Assembly (NCBI GenBank): GCA_009885995.1
Contig: VFJQ01000048.1
Location: 1 to 64,000, forward strand
Origin: Verrucomicrobiota bacterium
Lineage (GTDB): Bacteria > Verrucomicrobiota > Verrucomicrobiia > Chthoniobacterales > Chthoniobacteraceae
Reading direction: 5' to 3'
Length of the DNA: 64,000 nt
Part shown: positions 7,936-16,616 of the stretch, one piece after another
Layout: every line of letters begins with the position of its first letter
How positions within the stretch are numbered: the first letter of the stretch is position 1
Program-made: the position numbers and the translations under genes
The notes under the pieces: generated by a model
What the model saw: the letters and a program-made list of their open reading frames with translations, nothing else
Told to the model about the DNA's origin: nothing
Database searches by the model: none

Positions 7936-8690
7936 GGCTGTTCGCTCGACGGTTGCGCTTCTGGCTCTTCGGCGGCAATCACCTCCGCGGCGGGCTCTGC
8001 CTCAGCGTTCACCTCTGCGGCGGCTTCCGCCGGAGCAACCTCCGCAACTTCCGCCTCGGGAGCCGGACTCTCCGCTTCCGGCACCGGCGCCTTCGGCAAA
8101 GCCACGCGCTTCAGCTCCTGCGCATTCGGCAGCTCGTCCACCGTCTTGATCCCGAAGTGCTGGAGGAAATACTCCGTCGTCTCGTAAAGCAGCGGCCGCC
8201 CGGGCACCTCAGCGCGGCCCGCGATCTTGATGAGCGAGCGCTCCATGAGCACCTGCACCACGCTATCCACCGCCACACCGCGCACCGCCTCCATGTCCGC
8301 TCGCGTGACCGGCTGGCGGTAAGCGATGATCGCCAGCGTCTCCAACTGCGGCCCCGTCAGTCGCGTCGGTTTCGCCTCGGGATAAAGCTGCCGCACCCAC
8401 TGCACCGCCGCGGGGTCCGTCAGCAGCGCCCAGCCATTCACCTGCTCGACCAGCCGGAACGCCCGCCCATTCGCCACCAACTCCGTGCTGATCTCCTGCA
8501 ACGCCCCGGCCACGTCCGCCTCCTTCGCCTTCGCAAAGTCCAGCGCCAGCACATCGTCCGTCTTGTTCGTATCGCCCGCCGCCTTCAGCGCCGCCACGAT
8601 CTCCTTGATCGTGATCGGCTTCGGCGAGGCAAACACCAGCGCCTCGACCACCTGCTTGAGCGTCATGCTTTGAGGAAAAAGACTGTCCAC
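7932..8690 (-). CDS. scpB: SMC-ScpAB complex subunit ScpB
   Basis: A 252-residue protein with the tandem winged-helix core of ScpB. Recognisable blocks are LKQVVEALVFASPKPIT, the central GWALLTDPAAVQWVRQLY, and TGPQLETLAIIAYRQPVTRADMEAVRGV, then YETTEYFLQHFGI. ScpB dimers bridge ScpA to SMC in chromosome condensation and segregation. After about residue 195 the protein has a low-complexity Ala/Glu-rich acidic tail, which is longer than in many homologues. The gene begins 4 bp after the scpA stop and overlaps pheA by 4 bp. Confidence 0.95.
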   Translation of the reverse strand: MDSLFPQSMTLKQVVEALVFASPKPITIKEIVAALKAAGDTNKTDDVLALDFAKAKEADVAGALQEISTELVANGRAFRLVEQVNGWALLTDPAAVQWVRQLYPEAKPTRLTGPQLETLAIIAYRQPVTRADMEAVRGVAVDSVVQVLMERSLIKIAGRAEVPGRPLLYETTEYFLQHFGIKTVDELPNAQELKRVALPKAPVPEAESPAPEAEVAEVAPAEAAAEVNAEAEPAAEVIAAEEPEAQPSSEQP

Positions 8691-8694
8691 AGCG

Positions 8695-9417
8695 TCAGGC
8701 GGCCAGTTTCAATTCGATCTCCCCAAACGGCCCCTCTTGCGAGCAGCGCAGTTGTTTCAGCCGCACCAGTTCCAGCAGCGCCAGAAACGTCACCACGATC
8801 TCCCCGCGCGACACCGCGCCAGCGAAAAGCTCTGTGAACTTCAGCGGCACGCCGCCCGAGGTCATCTTCATGATGAGGTCGATCTTGTCCGAGACCGTGA
8901 AGTTTTCCTCGAAAATCTCGCGCAAATCCTCGCTCTTCGACGCGATCCGCTTGAGCACGTTGTTGAAGGCATTGATCAGGTCGAAGATCGACACCTCCCC
9001 CAGCGGCCGCTCCGGCGGCGCCTCCGCCGTCTCGGCCGCGCGTCCATAGACCGACGACTGCAACGCCTCGCACTCCCCCAGATGCGCCGCCGCCTCCTTG
9101 AACTTCTTGTATTCGACGAGCTGCCGGATCAGCTCCCAGCGCGGATCGTCTTCATCCGCCTCCTCCTCCGGCGGCTGCTGATCGACCGGGAGCAGGCTCC
9201 GGCTCTTGATGTAGAGAAGGTTCGACGCCATCACCAGAAACTCCCCCGCCACTTCGAGATCCAGCGCCTTGAACGCCTCGATGAACCCCAAATACTGCTG
9301 CGTGATCCGCTCGATCGAGATGTCGTAAATGTCCACCTCGTCCTGCTTCACGAGGTAAAGCAGCAGGTCGAGCGGACCTTCGAAGATCTCTAGTTTGACT
9401 TTGTATTCCTGGGACAT
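8695..9417 (-). CDS. scpA: SMC-ScpAB complex subunit ScpA (kleisin)
   Basis: A 240-residue kleisin. The N-terminus YKVKLEIFEGPLDLLLYLV followed by DEVDIYDISIERITQQYL is diagnostic of ScpA and binds the SMC neck; FLVMASNLLYIKSRSLLP follows. The C-terminal winged helix ends VVTFLALLELVRLKQL and contacts the SMC head. Together with ScpB and SMC it organises the chromosome. It is the first scp gene in the run, 51 bp downstream of the M61 peptidase gene on the same strand. Confidence 0.95.
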   Translation of the reverse strand: MSQEYKVKLEIFEGPLDLLLYLVKQDEVDIYDISIERITQQYLGFIEAFKALDLEVAGEFLVMASNLLYIKSRSLLPVDQQPPEEEADEDDPRWELIRQLVEYKKFKEAAAHLGECEALQSSVYGRAAETAEAPPERPLGEVSIFDLINAFNNVLKRIASKSEDLREIFEENFTVSDKIDLIMKMTSGGVPLKFTELFAGAVSRGEIVVTFLALLELVRLKQLRCSQEGPFGEIELKLAA

Positions 9418-9468
9418 GCGGTTGGGAGGCGGAGCCTACGAGAGCCCGAGCGGCGTTGCCAAGCGCGA

Positions 9469-11340
9469 CTACGGTTTCACCGTCGCCTTCACGATCGCCG
9501 CGAGCACATCCGTGCGGTCCGCGCGCCGGACGAGTTCGAGATACTTCGGCCCCTCCGCATACGAGAGCGGCACCGTGCGGAAGACATCGCCATCGAGCAC
9601 CAGCAACTCCACCGCGCGGCTCGCCACGCTGTCGGAGATCGCGTCCTTGAGCCGCTGCCCGCTGAACTTGCGCCCGTTCACGCCCGCCACCGTCATGCCC
9701 GAAGCCAGCTTCGCCGCATCGGCAGGCATCCCCGGGATCACCGACACGATCTTCCCATCGTCCGCCACGCTCATCCCGAGCGACGCGCCCGCGCTCGTCT
9801 GCTTGCGATCGGTGTCGCGCTCCTTCGCATACTCGCTCGGCTTCGGGCTGTATTGAAGCCGGTAGCCGAGCGTTTCGAGAAAGCCGAGCCCGAGTTCCTC
9901 GCGCGGCTGCTCGATCCGTTCGCGGAAGAACTTCGCCCAATCGTAATCCGCAAGCCCGCGCAGAATCCCGAGCACCTCATCCAGTTCGTAACCCGCGACC
10001 GGCGGGTTCTTCGGCTGCTTCGCGAAGAACTTCCGGCAGAAATCGTCCATGCTCCGCTGACCGCCCGACTTGTCGCGGATGATCGCATCCGCCTCGATCC
10101 ACGTCACCAGCCCCTCATCGTAATAATCCTGCCCGCGCCTGAGTTGCGTCCACGCCGGGCTCTTCGCGCGGAGCAGCCAGCTCGCCGTCGCCGTATCCTC
10201 CACCGACCGCCACTTCCGCCCCGCCTGGCGCATGAGCCAGTCCACCTTGCCTGCAAACTGCGGCAGGAACTCCTCCTGCGTCAGCAGCCCGGCCCGCACC
10301 GTGAGCACCTCACCGAGGTATTGCGTCAGCCCTTCATAGATCCACAGCAGCTTCGTGCGCTCCACGGTATGGAAGTTCGTCGTCAGCATCGCCGCCGGCC
10401 GCCGATACTTCCCGCACCACGAGTGGACGAATTCATGCGGCAGCAAATACGCCGGCCACACCTTGCGTTTCTTCTCGTCGATCAGCTCGCGCTCGCCCAC
10501 CGCATTGAAGCTGCTCGCCATGTGCTCGAGCCCGTTGCCCGGCAGTTGATCGCTGCACACCACCAGGAAGTGATAGCTCTCGAAGTGCGCCACCCCGAAC
10601 AGCTCCAGCGCCTCCGCCACCAGCGCGCGGTAGCGCTCGATCAGCTTGTCATCGATCTGGATCGCCGCAGCCGACTCGCTCACGAGGTGCATGAAGACGG
10701 GCGGCGTCTTCTTCCCCGTCAGCTCCACATCGCGGAAATGCTGGCCGCAGATCAGCGGACTATCCACCACCGTGCGCAGCGTGCCTGCGGCAAAACTCAC
10801 GCCTTCCGCCGTCTGCTGCTCAGTCTTCAGCGCCGTGCCGAAGCGCCAGCCCTCCGGCAACCGCAGCCTCACCTTCGCCGTCGCCGCATCGATCGACGCG
10901 CCCTCGGGATAAAGCAGCACCGTGTTCCAATTAATCACCCCGAGCAGCGAGTTCCCGAAGCTGTCGATGCCCGACGAGTTCGCCGTCGGTTGATTGCAGA
11001 TGTAGTCGAGTTGCGCCACCACGCGATCCACGCCCGCCGGCACCGTCACATGAAAGCGGAACGGCTCCTCGTCATCGCGTTTCCACTCGATCGGCTCGCC
11101 CTTCGCCGTCGTAAAGCGCAGCCCGCCGAGATTCGCCACCGGCCCGCCCGGCGCATGCACGCCCGGCATCCACTTCGGATACCACACGATCATCTCCCCC
11201 GGCGTCGCCGGCATCTCCACCCGCGAGTGCAGCAGCGACCGCCCGAGCTCCCGCGCATCCACGTCGATGGAAAGCTGCGGCGGCGCCGCAAAAGCGGTGA
11301 GTGCGGCGAGAAGCGGGAGAAAGCGGGCGATGGTCTTCAT
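9469..11340 (-). CDS. M61 family (glycyl aminopeptidase-like) secreted metallopeptidase with PDZ domain
   Basis: A 623-residue protein starting at MKTIARFLPLLAALTAFAA, a Sec signal peptide. An upstream in-frame ATG exists but would bury this signal. The N-terminal part has beta-sandwich-like features (MPGVHAPGGPVANL). The zinc site HEFVHSW has His302, Glu303 and His306, and WIYEGLTQYLGEV is the downstream helix with the third ligand; both are typical of M61. The C-terminal part (GASLGMSVADDGKIVSVIPG onwards) is a PDZ domain. The expected role is periplasmic or outer-membrane peptide hydrolysis. It precedes scpA on the same strand and may share transcription. Confidence 0.88.
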   Translation of the reverse strand: MKTIARFLPLLAALTAFAAPPQLSIDVDARELGRSLLHSRVEMPATPGEMIVWYPKWMPGVHAPGGPVANLGGLRFTTAKGEPIEWKRDDEEPFRFHVTVPAGVDRVVAQLDYICNQPTANSSGIDSFGNSLLGVINWNTVLLYPEGASIDAATAKVRLRLPEGWRFGTALKTEQQTAEGVSFAAGTLRTVVDSPLICGQHFRDVELTGKKTPPVFMHLVSESAAAIQIDDKLIERYRALVAEALELFGVAHFESYHFLVVCSDQLPGNGLEHMASSFNAVGERELIDEKKRKVWPAYLLPHEFVHSWCGKYRRPAAMLTTNFHTVERTKLLWIYEGLTQYLGEVLTVRAGLLTQEEFLPQFAGKVDWLMRQAGRKWRSVEDTATASWLLRAKSPAWTQLRRGQDYYDEGLVTWIEADAIIRDKSGGQRSMDDFCRKFFAKQPKNPPVAGYELDEVLGILRGLADYDWAKFFRERIEQPREELGLGFLETLGYRLQYSPKPSEYAKERDTDRKQTSAGASLGMSVADDGKIVSVIPGMPADAAKLASGMTVAGVNGRKFSGQRLKDAISDSVASRAVELLVLDGDVFRTVPLSYAEGPKYLELVRRADRTDVLAAIVKATVKP

Positions 11341-11445
11341 GCGAAAGGCGGCGTTTGTGCGCCCTCCCACCGCTCCACGCAAGACCACACCGGCAGGAAA
11401 CCGCGAAACGGAAGCCATCAAGGACACCCGCCGTCTCGCCCCCCG

Positions 11446-11784
11446 TTACGGAGAACCGATCTCCACCAAGTCCTCTCCGCCGTCGAGCAAGCCCAGCGCC
11501 GTAGAAAGGTGCTGCCCAAGAATCTGCTGCAACGCAGCGTCGGATGTGTTGCCGCACGTGAGCCAAAGAATTTTCGGCGGGCTGCCGTGCTGCTCGAGGA
11601 GGCGGATGAAGTCGCTGTCTTTGGTGAGGACGATGACTCCGGCGGTGCGTGCCGCCGCGTAGATATCCTCGTCGTCCGCATCGCGAAGGCCAATCTCCCG
11701 CAACGGCTGTGCCGTGACTGGAAAGTTCGCGCTAATCCAGTGGGCGATCCGTGGCGACAAATGTGCGTCCACCCATATCGTCAT
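11446..11784 (-). CDS. DUF5615 PIN-like protein, putative toxin
   Basis: A 112-residue protein. MTIWVDAHLSPRIAHWI places an Asp in the first strand, GLRDADDEDIYAAARTAGVI supplies further acidic residues, and VLTKDSDFIRLLEQHG gives the KDxDF motif of DUF5615 (Mut7-C-like/PIN-like) proteins. Members pair with DUF433 proteins as presumed toxin-antitoxin modules, the DUF5615 partner being a likely RNase. Here the ATG overlaps the DUF433 stop (ATGA). RNase activity is inferred from the fold only. Confidence 0.85.
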   Translation of the reverse strand: MTIWVDAHLSPRIAHWISANFPVTAQPLREIGLRDADDEDIYAAARTAGVIVLTKDSDFIRLLEQHGSPPKILWLTCGNTSDAALQQILGQHLSTALGLLDGGEDLVEIGSP

Positions 11785-12005
11785 GCGGCCAGAAGCGGGT
11801 GATCAACGCGGCGGCGGGCAAAAGTCAGGCACGCCTTGAGGTCGTCGGACTCCAAATCGGGCATCTCTTCGAGAATCTGCGCCGCATCCAATCCGGCTGC
11901 GAAGAGGTCGAGAACGTCACTGACCCGGATGCGCATCCCGCGAACGCATGGACGTCCCCCGCACTGCTTTGGATTGAATGTGATGCGATCGAGTAACGTG
12001 GCCAT
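11781..12005 (-). CDS. DUF433 protein, putative antitoxin
   Basis: A 74-residue protein matching DUF433 almost throughout: ITFNPKQCGGRPCVRGMRIR, then VSDVLDLFAAGLDAAQILEE and the helix DLESDDLKACLTFARR. DUF433 domains contain a helix-turn-helix and are encoded just upstream of DUF5615 toxins; the product likely neutralises the toxin and represses the operon. It lies 47 bp downstream of a GTTAGGC motif (12052-12058, reverse strand), which may mark a gene-cassette border. Confidence 0.88.
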   Translation of the reverse strand: MATLLDRITFNPKQCGGRPCVRGMRIRVSDVLDLFAAGLDAAQILEEMPDLESDDLKACLTFARRRVDHPLLAA

Positions 12006-12051
12006 AGCGGGAGTGTAGTGCCGGGTAATTTCAGAGCAAGCGGGCGGTGGC

Positions 12052-12097
12052 GCCTAACTAGCGCTCCCGCACTTGACACCTTTCATCGGGGTTAGGT
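12052..12097 (-). other. Possible integron attC-like site (GCCTAAC ... GTTAGGT)
   Basis: On the reverse strand ACCTAAC (12097-12091) matches the R'' consensus RYYYAAC, and GTTAGGC (12058-12052) matches the R' consensus GTTRRRY. The stop codon of the frameshifted gene lies inside the first box, as often seen in gene cassettes. A second GTTAGGC occurs at 12475-12481, 13 nt upstream of that gene's start. The 46-nt length is below the usual attC range and no integrase is present, so this is tentative. The same segment can also fold as TGACACCT/AGGTGTCA nested in CGCTCCC/GGGAGCG. Confidence 0.3.
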
Positions 12098-12461
12098 GTC
12101 ATTGGGGAGCGTTCGCCAGTTGAACTCGAACTCCAGTCCGGCCACATAATGCTTGTCGCGGATGGCTGCCTGAATCTCCTTTGAGCGGTGGACATGCTCG
12201 GCGACGCGAAAGAAGTGTTCTTCGAGTTGTTCATGCGGCGTGTCATAGCAGTTGAGGCGAATGACAATAAGCTTTCCGGTGGAATCTGGGTGCAGCCGCG
12301 CAACGCCGCCGTCCACTGCCGCGTCAACGCAATCGAGAAGCCGGTCCTGAATGCGACGGAACAGTCTCCGGTAGCCACGGCCCCTGCTCGACGCAGATGA
12401 GAATAAAGGCGTCGCGCTTCGGGTCATGGGTGATCGTCTCAATTGTGACGTTGCAAGACAT
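12092..12461 (-). pseudogene. Frameshifted small hypothetical gene
   Basis: The ATG at 12461 opens a frame reading MSCNVTIETITHDPKRDAF, continuing ILICVEQGPW, which then runs into a nearby stop. The downstream frame, offset by one base, continues as RRIQDRLLDCVDAAVDGG, LIVIRLNCYDTPHEQLEE and ends FNWRTLPNDT at 12092. Joined near 12360-12385 these give one coherent protein of about 120 residues. I do not recognise the family. It is either a decayed gene or a sequencing error. It sits between two GTTAGGC motifs and upstream of the DUF433/DUF5615 pair. Confidence 0.5.
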
Positions 12462-12638
12462 CGCGCGGAATGACGCCTAACACCAAGATCGAACCGCAGA
12501 AGTGCGGCTTATACATCTTCTGGCGCGAATGCGGCATCCGCGCAGTCCAGCGGGTGCGGGTGGGCCAGGCAATCCCAAACTCCCCGCGGCACCGGCGGCG
12601 CGCGCGCGGAGGCGGGGGTCGGGATCACGCCGGGCCGC

Positions 12639-13286
12639 TCACATCGTCCGCGCGCTGCGGGAGGCGCTCCAATCGCTGTAGCCGGTCAGGCCGCCGACGG
12701 CGCGGATGCGGATGAGGTATTCGGCGCCGGGGGTGAGGCCATCGATCGGGATTCCGCGGGAATCGCCGAAGAGCCCCGCGGTTTGCCAGGGGCCGGGCGT
12801 GCCGCCGGGGCCGATGAGGGCGTATTGCGCCTCGAAGTTGCGCACGTTGCGCACGGGCTCCACGCGGGCAATGAGCTGGCCGCTCGTGCCGTGCCGGAGG
12901 TCGCGGATGTTCGGCTTCTCGAGCTGGGTCTGTGCGCGGTTGTTGCTCACCGCCTCGAAGCCGCTCGCGAGCAGCTTCGCCAGGTCGTTGCCGTGGTGTT
13001 CCTGCACGAAGCCCGCGAGCTTGCGCAGCAGGGCGATGACGTCGGCGCGTTTGTTGTTCTTTTCGGCGGTGTCGGCGGGGCCACCCATGTCGGCCTTGGC
13101 CATCGCTTCGGTGAAAGCGTCGCGGGCGGCTTCGAGGGCGACTAGCGTCACCGGGAAGGTGACGCCCACGGGCAGCGGGTTCCAGAGTTCGCTGACGTAG
13201 AGGCCACCGGCGACTTCGTCGGCCCGTTCGGCGATTTCATGGTCGGCGGCATTGCTGAAGCCGAGGAGGACGCGGAGTTGTGGCAT
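12639..13286 (-). CDS. Fibronectin type III domain protein, hypothetical
   Basis: A 215-residue protein without an obvious signal peptide. Residues 1-115 are helical (ADHEIAERADEVAGG, FTEAMAKADMGG, AEKNNKRADVIALLRKLAGF). From about residue 130 comes one FN3 domain: GQLIARVEPVRNVRNFEAQY, GPWQTAGLFGDSRGIPIDGL and the typical TPGAEYLIRIRAVGG with SDWSASRSART at the end. Such helical-plus-FN3 proteins are common in Verrucomicrobia and have no established function. The flanks on both sides are non-coding: 12462-12638 and 13287-13563 hold no gene I can support. Confidence 0.75.
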   Translation of the reverse strand: MPQLRVLLGFSNAADHEIAERADEVAGGLYVSELWNPLPVGVTFPVTLVALEAARDAFTEAMAKADMGGPADTAEKNNKRADVIALLRKLAGFVQEHHGNDLAKLLASGFEAVSNNRAQTQLEKPNIRDLRHGTSGQLIARVEPVRNVRNFEAQYALIGPGGTPGPWQTAGLFGDSRGIPIDGLTPGAEYLIRIRAVGGLTGYSDWSASRSARTM

Positions 13287-13454
13287 TTTTTTGGGTGTGG
13301 TTTGGGGTTCGGATAAAAAGCCGTCCCAGGCCAGGCCCGCGGTGTCCCATCGCAGGGGGGCTTGCGCCCTCTGCGCCCTCTGCGTTCAACCAAACGCTCG
13401 GTCTCCCCGCGCCCGCACCTCCCACGGCTGAGGCAATCTTCGCCATCCGAAGTG

Positions 13455-13489
13455 GGTGTCTTCGTCCTACGAAGGTGGTGTCTTCGTCC
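13455..13489. repeat. Short direct repeat GGTGTCTTCGTCC, two copies
   Basis: Identical 13-mers at 13455-13467 and 13477-13489, 22 bp apart, in the non-coding gap upstream of the FN3 gene. A nearby stretch (about 13366-13386) carries CTCTGCGCCCTCTGCG, a motif echoed at 38149-38173. There are too few copies for a CRISPR. Confidence 0.5.
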
Positions 13490-13563
13490 GCCGATGGCGG
13501 CACCCTGTCCGCCTACGATGCGCCCCTAGAACCCCCCATGACGTCAGCCCCGAACGCCCGCCC

Positions 13564-14802
13564 TTACCACGCGATCGCCTTGATCCGCCGCGCCACTTCC
13601 TCGGCATTGGCGCGCGAGTTGAAGGCGCTGATGCGGAAGTAGCCCTCGCCCGCACTGCCGAAGCCGCTGCCGGGCGTGATGACCACGTTCGCTTCCCCGA
13701 GCATCCGGTCGAACATCTCCCAGCTCGTGAGCCCAGCCGGCGTGGAGCACCAGATGTAGGGCGCATTCACGCCGCCATACACGCGCAGGCCGATCGCCGT
13801 CGCCGCATCGCGCAGGATCGCCGCATTGCCCATGTAGTGCGCGATCAGCGCGGCCACCTGCGCCTTGCCCTCGGGCGTGTAGAGCGCCTCGGCCCCGCGC
13901 TGCACCGGGTAGGATACGCCGTTGAACTTCGTCGTGTGCCGGCGCGCCCAGAGAGGGTGCAGCGGCAGCTGCTCACCCGACCGGGTGCTCGCCAGCAGCG
14001 TCTTCGGCACCACGATGCAGGCGCACCGCGTGCCGGTGAAGCCCCCGTTTTTACTAAAGCTGCGGAACTCGATCGCCACCTCGCGCGCGCCGGGGATCTC
14101 GTAGATCGAGCGCGGCAGCGATGGGTCGCTGATGTAAGCCTCGTAGGCCGCGTCGAAGAGGATGAGCGAGCGGTGCCGCAGCGCATACTCCACCCACGCC
14201 GTGAGCTGCTCGCGCGTCGCCACGGCGCCGGTCGGGTTATTCGGGAAGCAGAGGTAGATCACATCCACCACCTCCGCCGGCGGCGCGGCCACGAAGCCAT
14301 TCTCCGCCGAGCAGCGCAGGTAGGTGATGCCGCCATACGCACCGCTCGCATCCGCATCGCCCGTGTGCCCGGCCATCACGTTCGTATCCACATACACGGG
14401 ATAGACCGGGTCGGTGATGGCGATGCGGTTGTCGCCGCCGAGGATGTCGAGGATGTTCCCACAGTCGCACTTCGAGCCGTCGGAGACGAAGACCTCATCG
14501 TCCGCCACCTCGAGCCCACGAGCGCGGAAGTCATGCTCCGCGATCGCGTGCCGCAGCCACTCGTAGCCCTGCTCGGGCCCGTAGCCGTGGAAGCCCTCGC
14601 GGGTGCCCATCTCATCGATCGCCCGGTGCATGGCCGTGCGCACCGCCTCGGGCAGCGGCTCGGTCACATCGCCGATGCCGCAGCGGATGATTCGCTTGGC
14701 GGCATCCGGGTTCGCATCGCCAAAGGCCTTCACGCGCCGCCCGATCTCGGGGAAGAGGTAACCGGCTTTGAGCTTGAGGTAGTGGTCGTTCAGGTAGGCC
14801 AT
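13564..14802 (-). CDS. dapL: LL-diaminopimelate aminotransferase
   Basis: A 412-residue class I/II PLP aminotransferase starting at [36 protein letters not shown] and [20 protein letters not shown] are diagnostic of Dap[11 protein letters not shown] is the substrate loop, and the PLP lysine is Lys251 in [12 protein letters not shown]. DapL converts tetrahydrodipicolinate directly to LL-diaminopimelate for lysine and peptidoglycan synthesis, and is typical of the PVC and Chlamydiae group. Long upstream frame extensions are ignored because homologues begin at this Met. It is divergent from the frameshifted protease gene. Confidence 0.95.
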   Translation of the reverse strand: MAYLNDHYLKLKAGYLFPEIGRRVKAFGDANPDAAKRIIRCGIGDVTEPLPEAVRTAMHRAIDEMGTREGFHGYGPEQGYEWLRHAIAEHDFRARGLEVADDEVFVSDGSKCDCGNILDILGGDNRIAITDPVYPVYVDTNVMAGHTGDADASGAYGGITYLRCSAENGFVAAPPAEVVDVIYLCFPNNPTGAVATREQLTAWVEYALRHRSLILFDAAYEAYISDPSLPRSIYEIPGAREVAIEFRSFSKNGGFTGTRCACIVVPKTLLASTRSGEQLPLHPLWARRHTTKFNGVSYPVQRGAEALYTPEGKAQVAALIAHYMGNAAILRDAATAIGLRVYGGVNAPYIWCSTPAGLTSWEMFDRMLGEANVVITPGSGFGSAGEGYFRISAFNSRANAEEVARRIKAIAW

Positions 14803-14931
14803 AAAAACAGAGCGCGCATGTAGCCGCGCTCGCGATCGAGGGAAAGTGCGCTTTTGAAGCGCGGCGCCCGGCGCGCGCGTTGGCATCCGCGCTCGGCAAC
14901 ACCTCTCCGCGGTGACGATGCTCCATCGCAA

Positions 14932-16616
14932 ATGGATGTCGAATTGCCGAAGTCGCCGCCAGCGGGTGACGAATATTACGTGCTGAAAGCCGGTGAGATC
15001 CTCGGGCCCTACTCGCGGGACGAATTGCACGCCGCTGCCAATGATGGCCGGTCTCGCTGACGGACTTTGCGCACATCGAAGGCCAGTCGCATTGGCGTCC
15101 ACTTGGACGCGTGATCGGCGTGGCCGCCGATGTGTCGGTCGGCGCCATCGCTCCGGATTGGATTTCCATCGTTCGATGGGCCTGGCTCCGCTTGCGCTAC
15201 AATCTCAACGAGCAATCGCTTAGCGTCGGTCTCGTCACCGTCGGGCTCGGAACGCTGGCTCTCGCACTTTCACATTGGCCGTTCCTCTTCAGCCTGCCGT
15301 GGTTTGCGCTTGGAACGATCGCAGCAGTTGCGTTGTTCCGGCGCGGGAGTTCAGGACAGGGTGCGCTGCTCGTTGCTGCCGGAGCTGTGGGCGCACTGCT
15401 CGTGACGATGAACAATGGCGGGAAGCGCCCGGCTGCCCGGACCGAGCCGGCGGTCATCGCGCACGCGACACCTGCACCTCCACCGCCCACGCGCCCGCCG
15501 GCGCTCGTCGTTCCCGACGCGCGCCGAACTCACCAGTTGCCGTGCAGCGCCCAACGCCCGCGGCGATTCAACTTCCGCCGGAAGTTCGGGAGCCAGCCAA
15601 GGTGGTCGTCGTCGCCCCCCACGCCCGCGCCGCTCGCACCCGTGGCCGCGACGCCGCCGCCGATGCTCACTGCACGTGCGACGCCGATGCCCACGCCCGC
15701 ACCGGGGGCTTTGGAGCCAGCGCGAATGGATCAAGGCGACATCGTTCAGAAGCACCGCGATGCCTTCATCGTCGTCAAAGGCCGCGAAGGTTCCGGCAGC
15801 GGTTTCATCTGCCGGCTGGGAGGAAAGCCGTGGCTCTTTACGAATATCCACGTCGCAGCCGGGATGCACGACTGGCACTTGCTGCGACTCGACGCAACGC
15901 AGATCGCGCCGGGACCGGCCGACACTGCAGCAGGTCGTGATATCCTGCGCATGGCGCTCAATCCCGAAGTTCGCGGAACTCTCGAGGTAATGAGCAATCT
16001 CGAAGCAAACGCGCGGATCGGCGACGAAGTCGTGGTGCTCGGCAACAGCGGTGGCGGCGGCGGCGGCACCAGCCTCGCCAAAAATCATCGGCATCGGTCC
16101 CGACCGCATCGAAGTCACCGCGGAGTTCACTCCAGGCAACAGCGGGAGCCCGATCATTCACACCAAGAGCGGCAGGTCATCGGCATCGCTACGTATCTGA
16201 CCAAACGCTACGAAGAGTTCAGCGGCGGCCCCCTCGTTCGGCGTTTTGGCTTCCGTCTCGACAACGTCCCAACGTGGGAGTCGATCAACCGGGCGGTCTT
16301 CCAGTCCGAGGCAGAGCAGATCAAGCGAATCGAGGCGTTGACGGGCGACGCATTCGACTGTCTGCGGTCGCTGCGTCAACGCACCGAGCCTGCATTCGAC
16401 ACCGAGACGTTGCGCCGCCCGGCCACCGAATGGCTGGCGATCATCCGCAAGTCGAAGCTCAGCCGTGCCGATCGCGATACTGCGACTGCGCGATTCCTCG
16501 GAGAGCTGCGTTTTATGGTGCGCGGCGATGTGGCGAGGGCGGAAATCCTGCAAACTAAGACAATGCTGGCGCAAACGCTTAATGGTATGACCTCTTACCT
16601 CGACCCGATTCCATGA
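14932..16616 (+). pseudogene. GYF-domain / trypsin-like serine protease with multiple frame breaks
   Basis: Pieces of one protein lie in shifting frames. A GYF_2/DUF4339-like start ([19 protein letters not shown]) breaks near 15050, and the expected continuation [19 protein letters not shown] is one base off. The main frame then holds two TM-like segments and a Pro/Ala linker, with a short detour near 15520-15615 (QRPTPAAIQLPPEVREPAK in another frame). The protease core follows: GSGSGFICRLGGKPWLFTNIHVAAG with the His. Near 16078-16172 the catalytic Ser block TPGNSGSPIIHTKSG is again in another frame, before the main frame resumes to the stop. The stop overlaps the next gene (ATGA). It is either decayed or mis-sequenced; if intact it would be a membrane-anchored protease. 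Confidence 0.7.

Noticed and set aside
9853-11802. A 649-aa plus-strand open frame
   Set aside because: It is antisense to the M61 peptidase, rich in Arg/His, without domains; a GC-rich shadow.
12370-12520. A tRNA or structured RNA near the CCGCA/TGCGG hairpin
   Set aside because: No cloverleaf or T-loop sequence; only a 5-bp stem.
13455-13489. Two 13-mers considered as a CRISPR start
   Set aside because: Only two copies with a 9-bp spacer.
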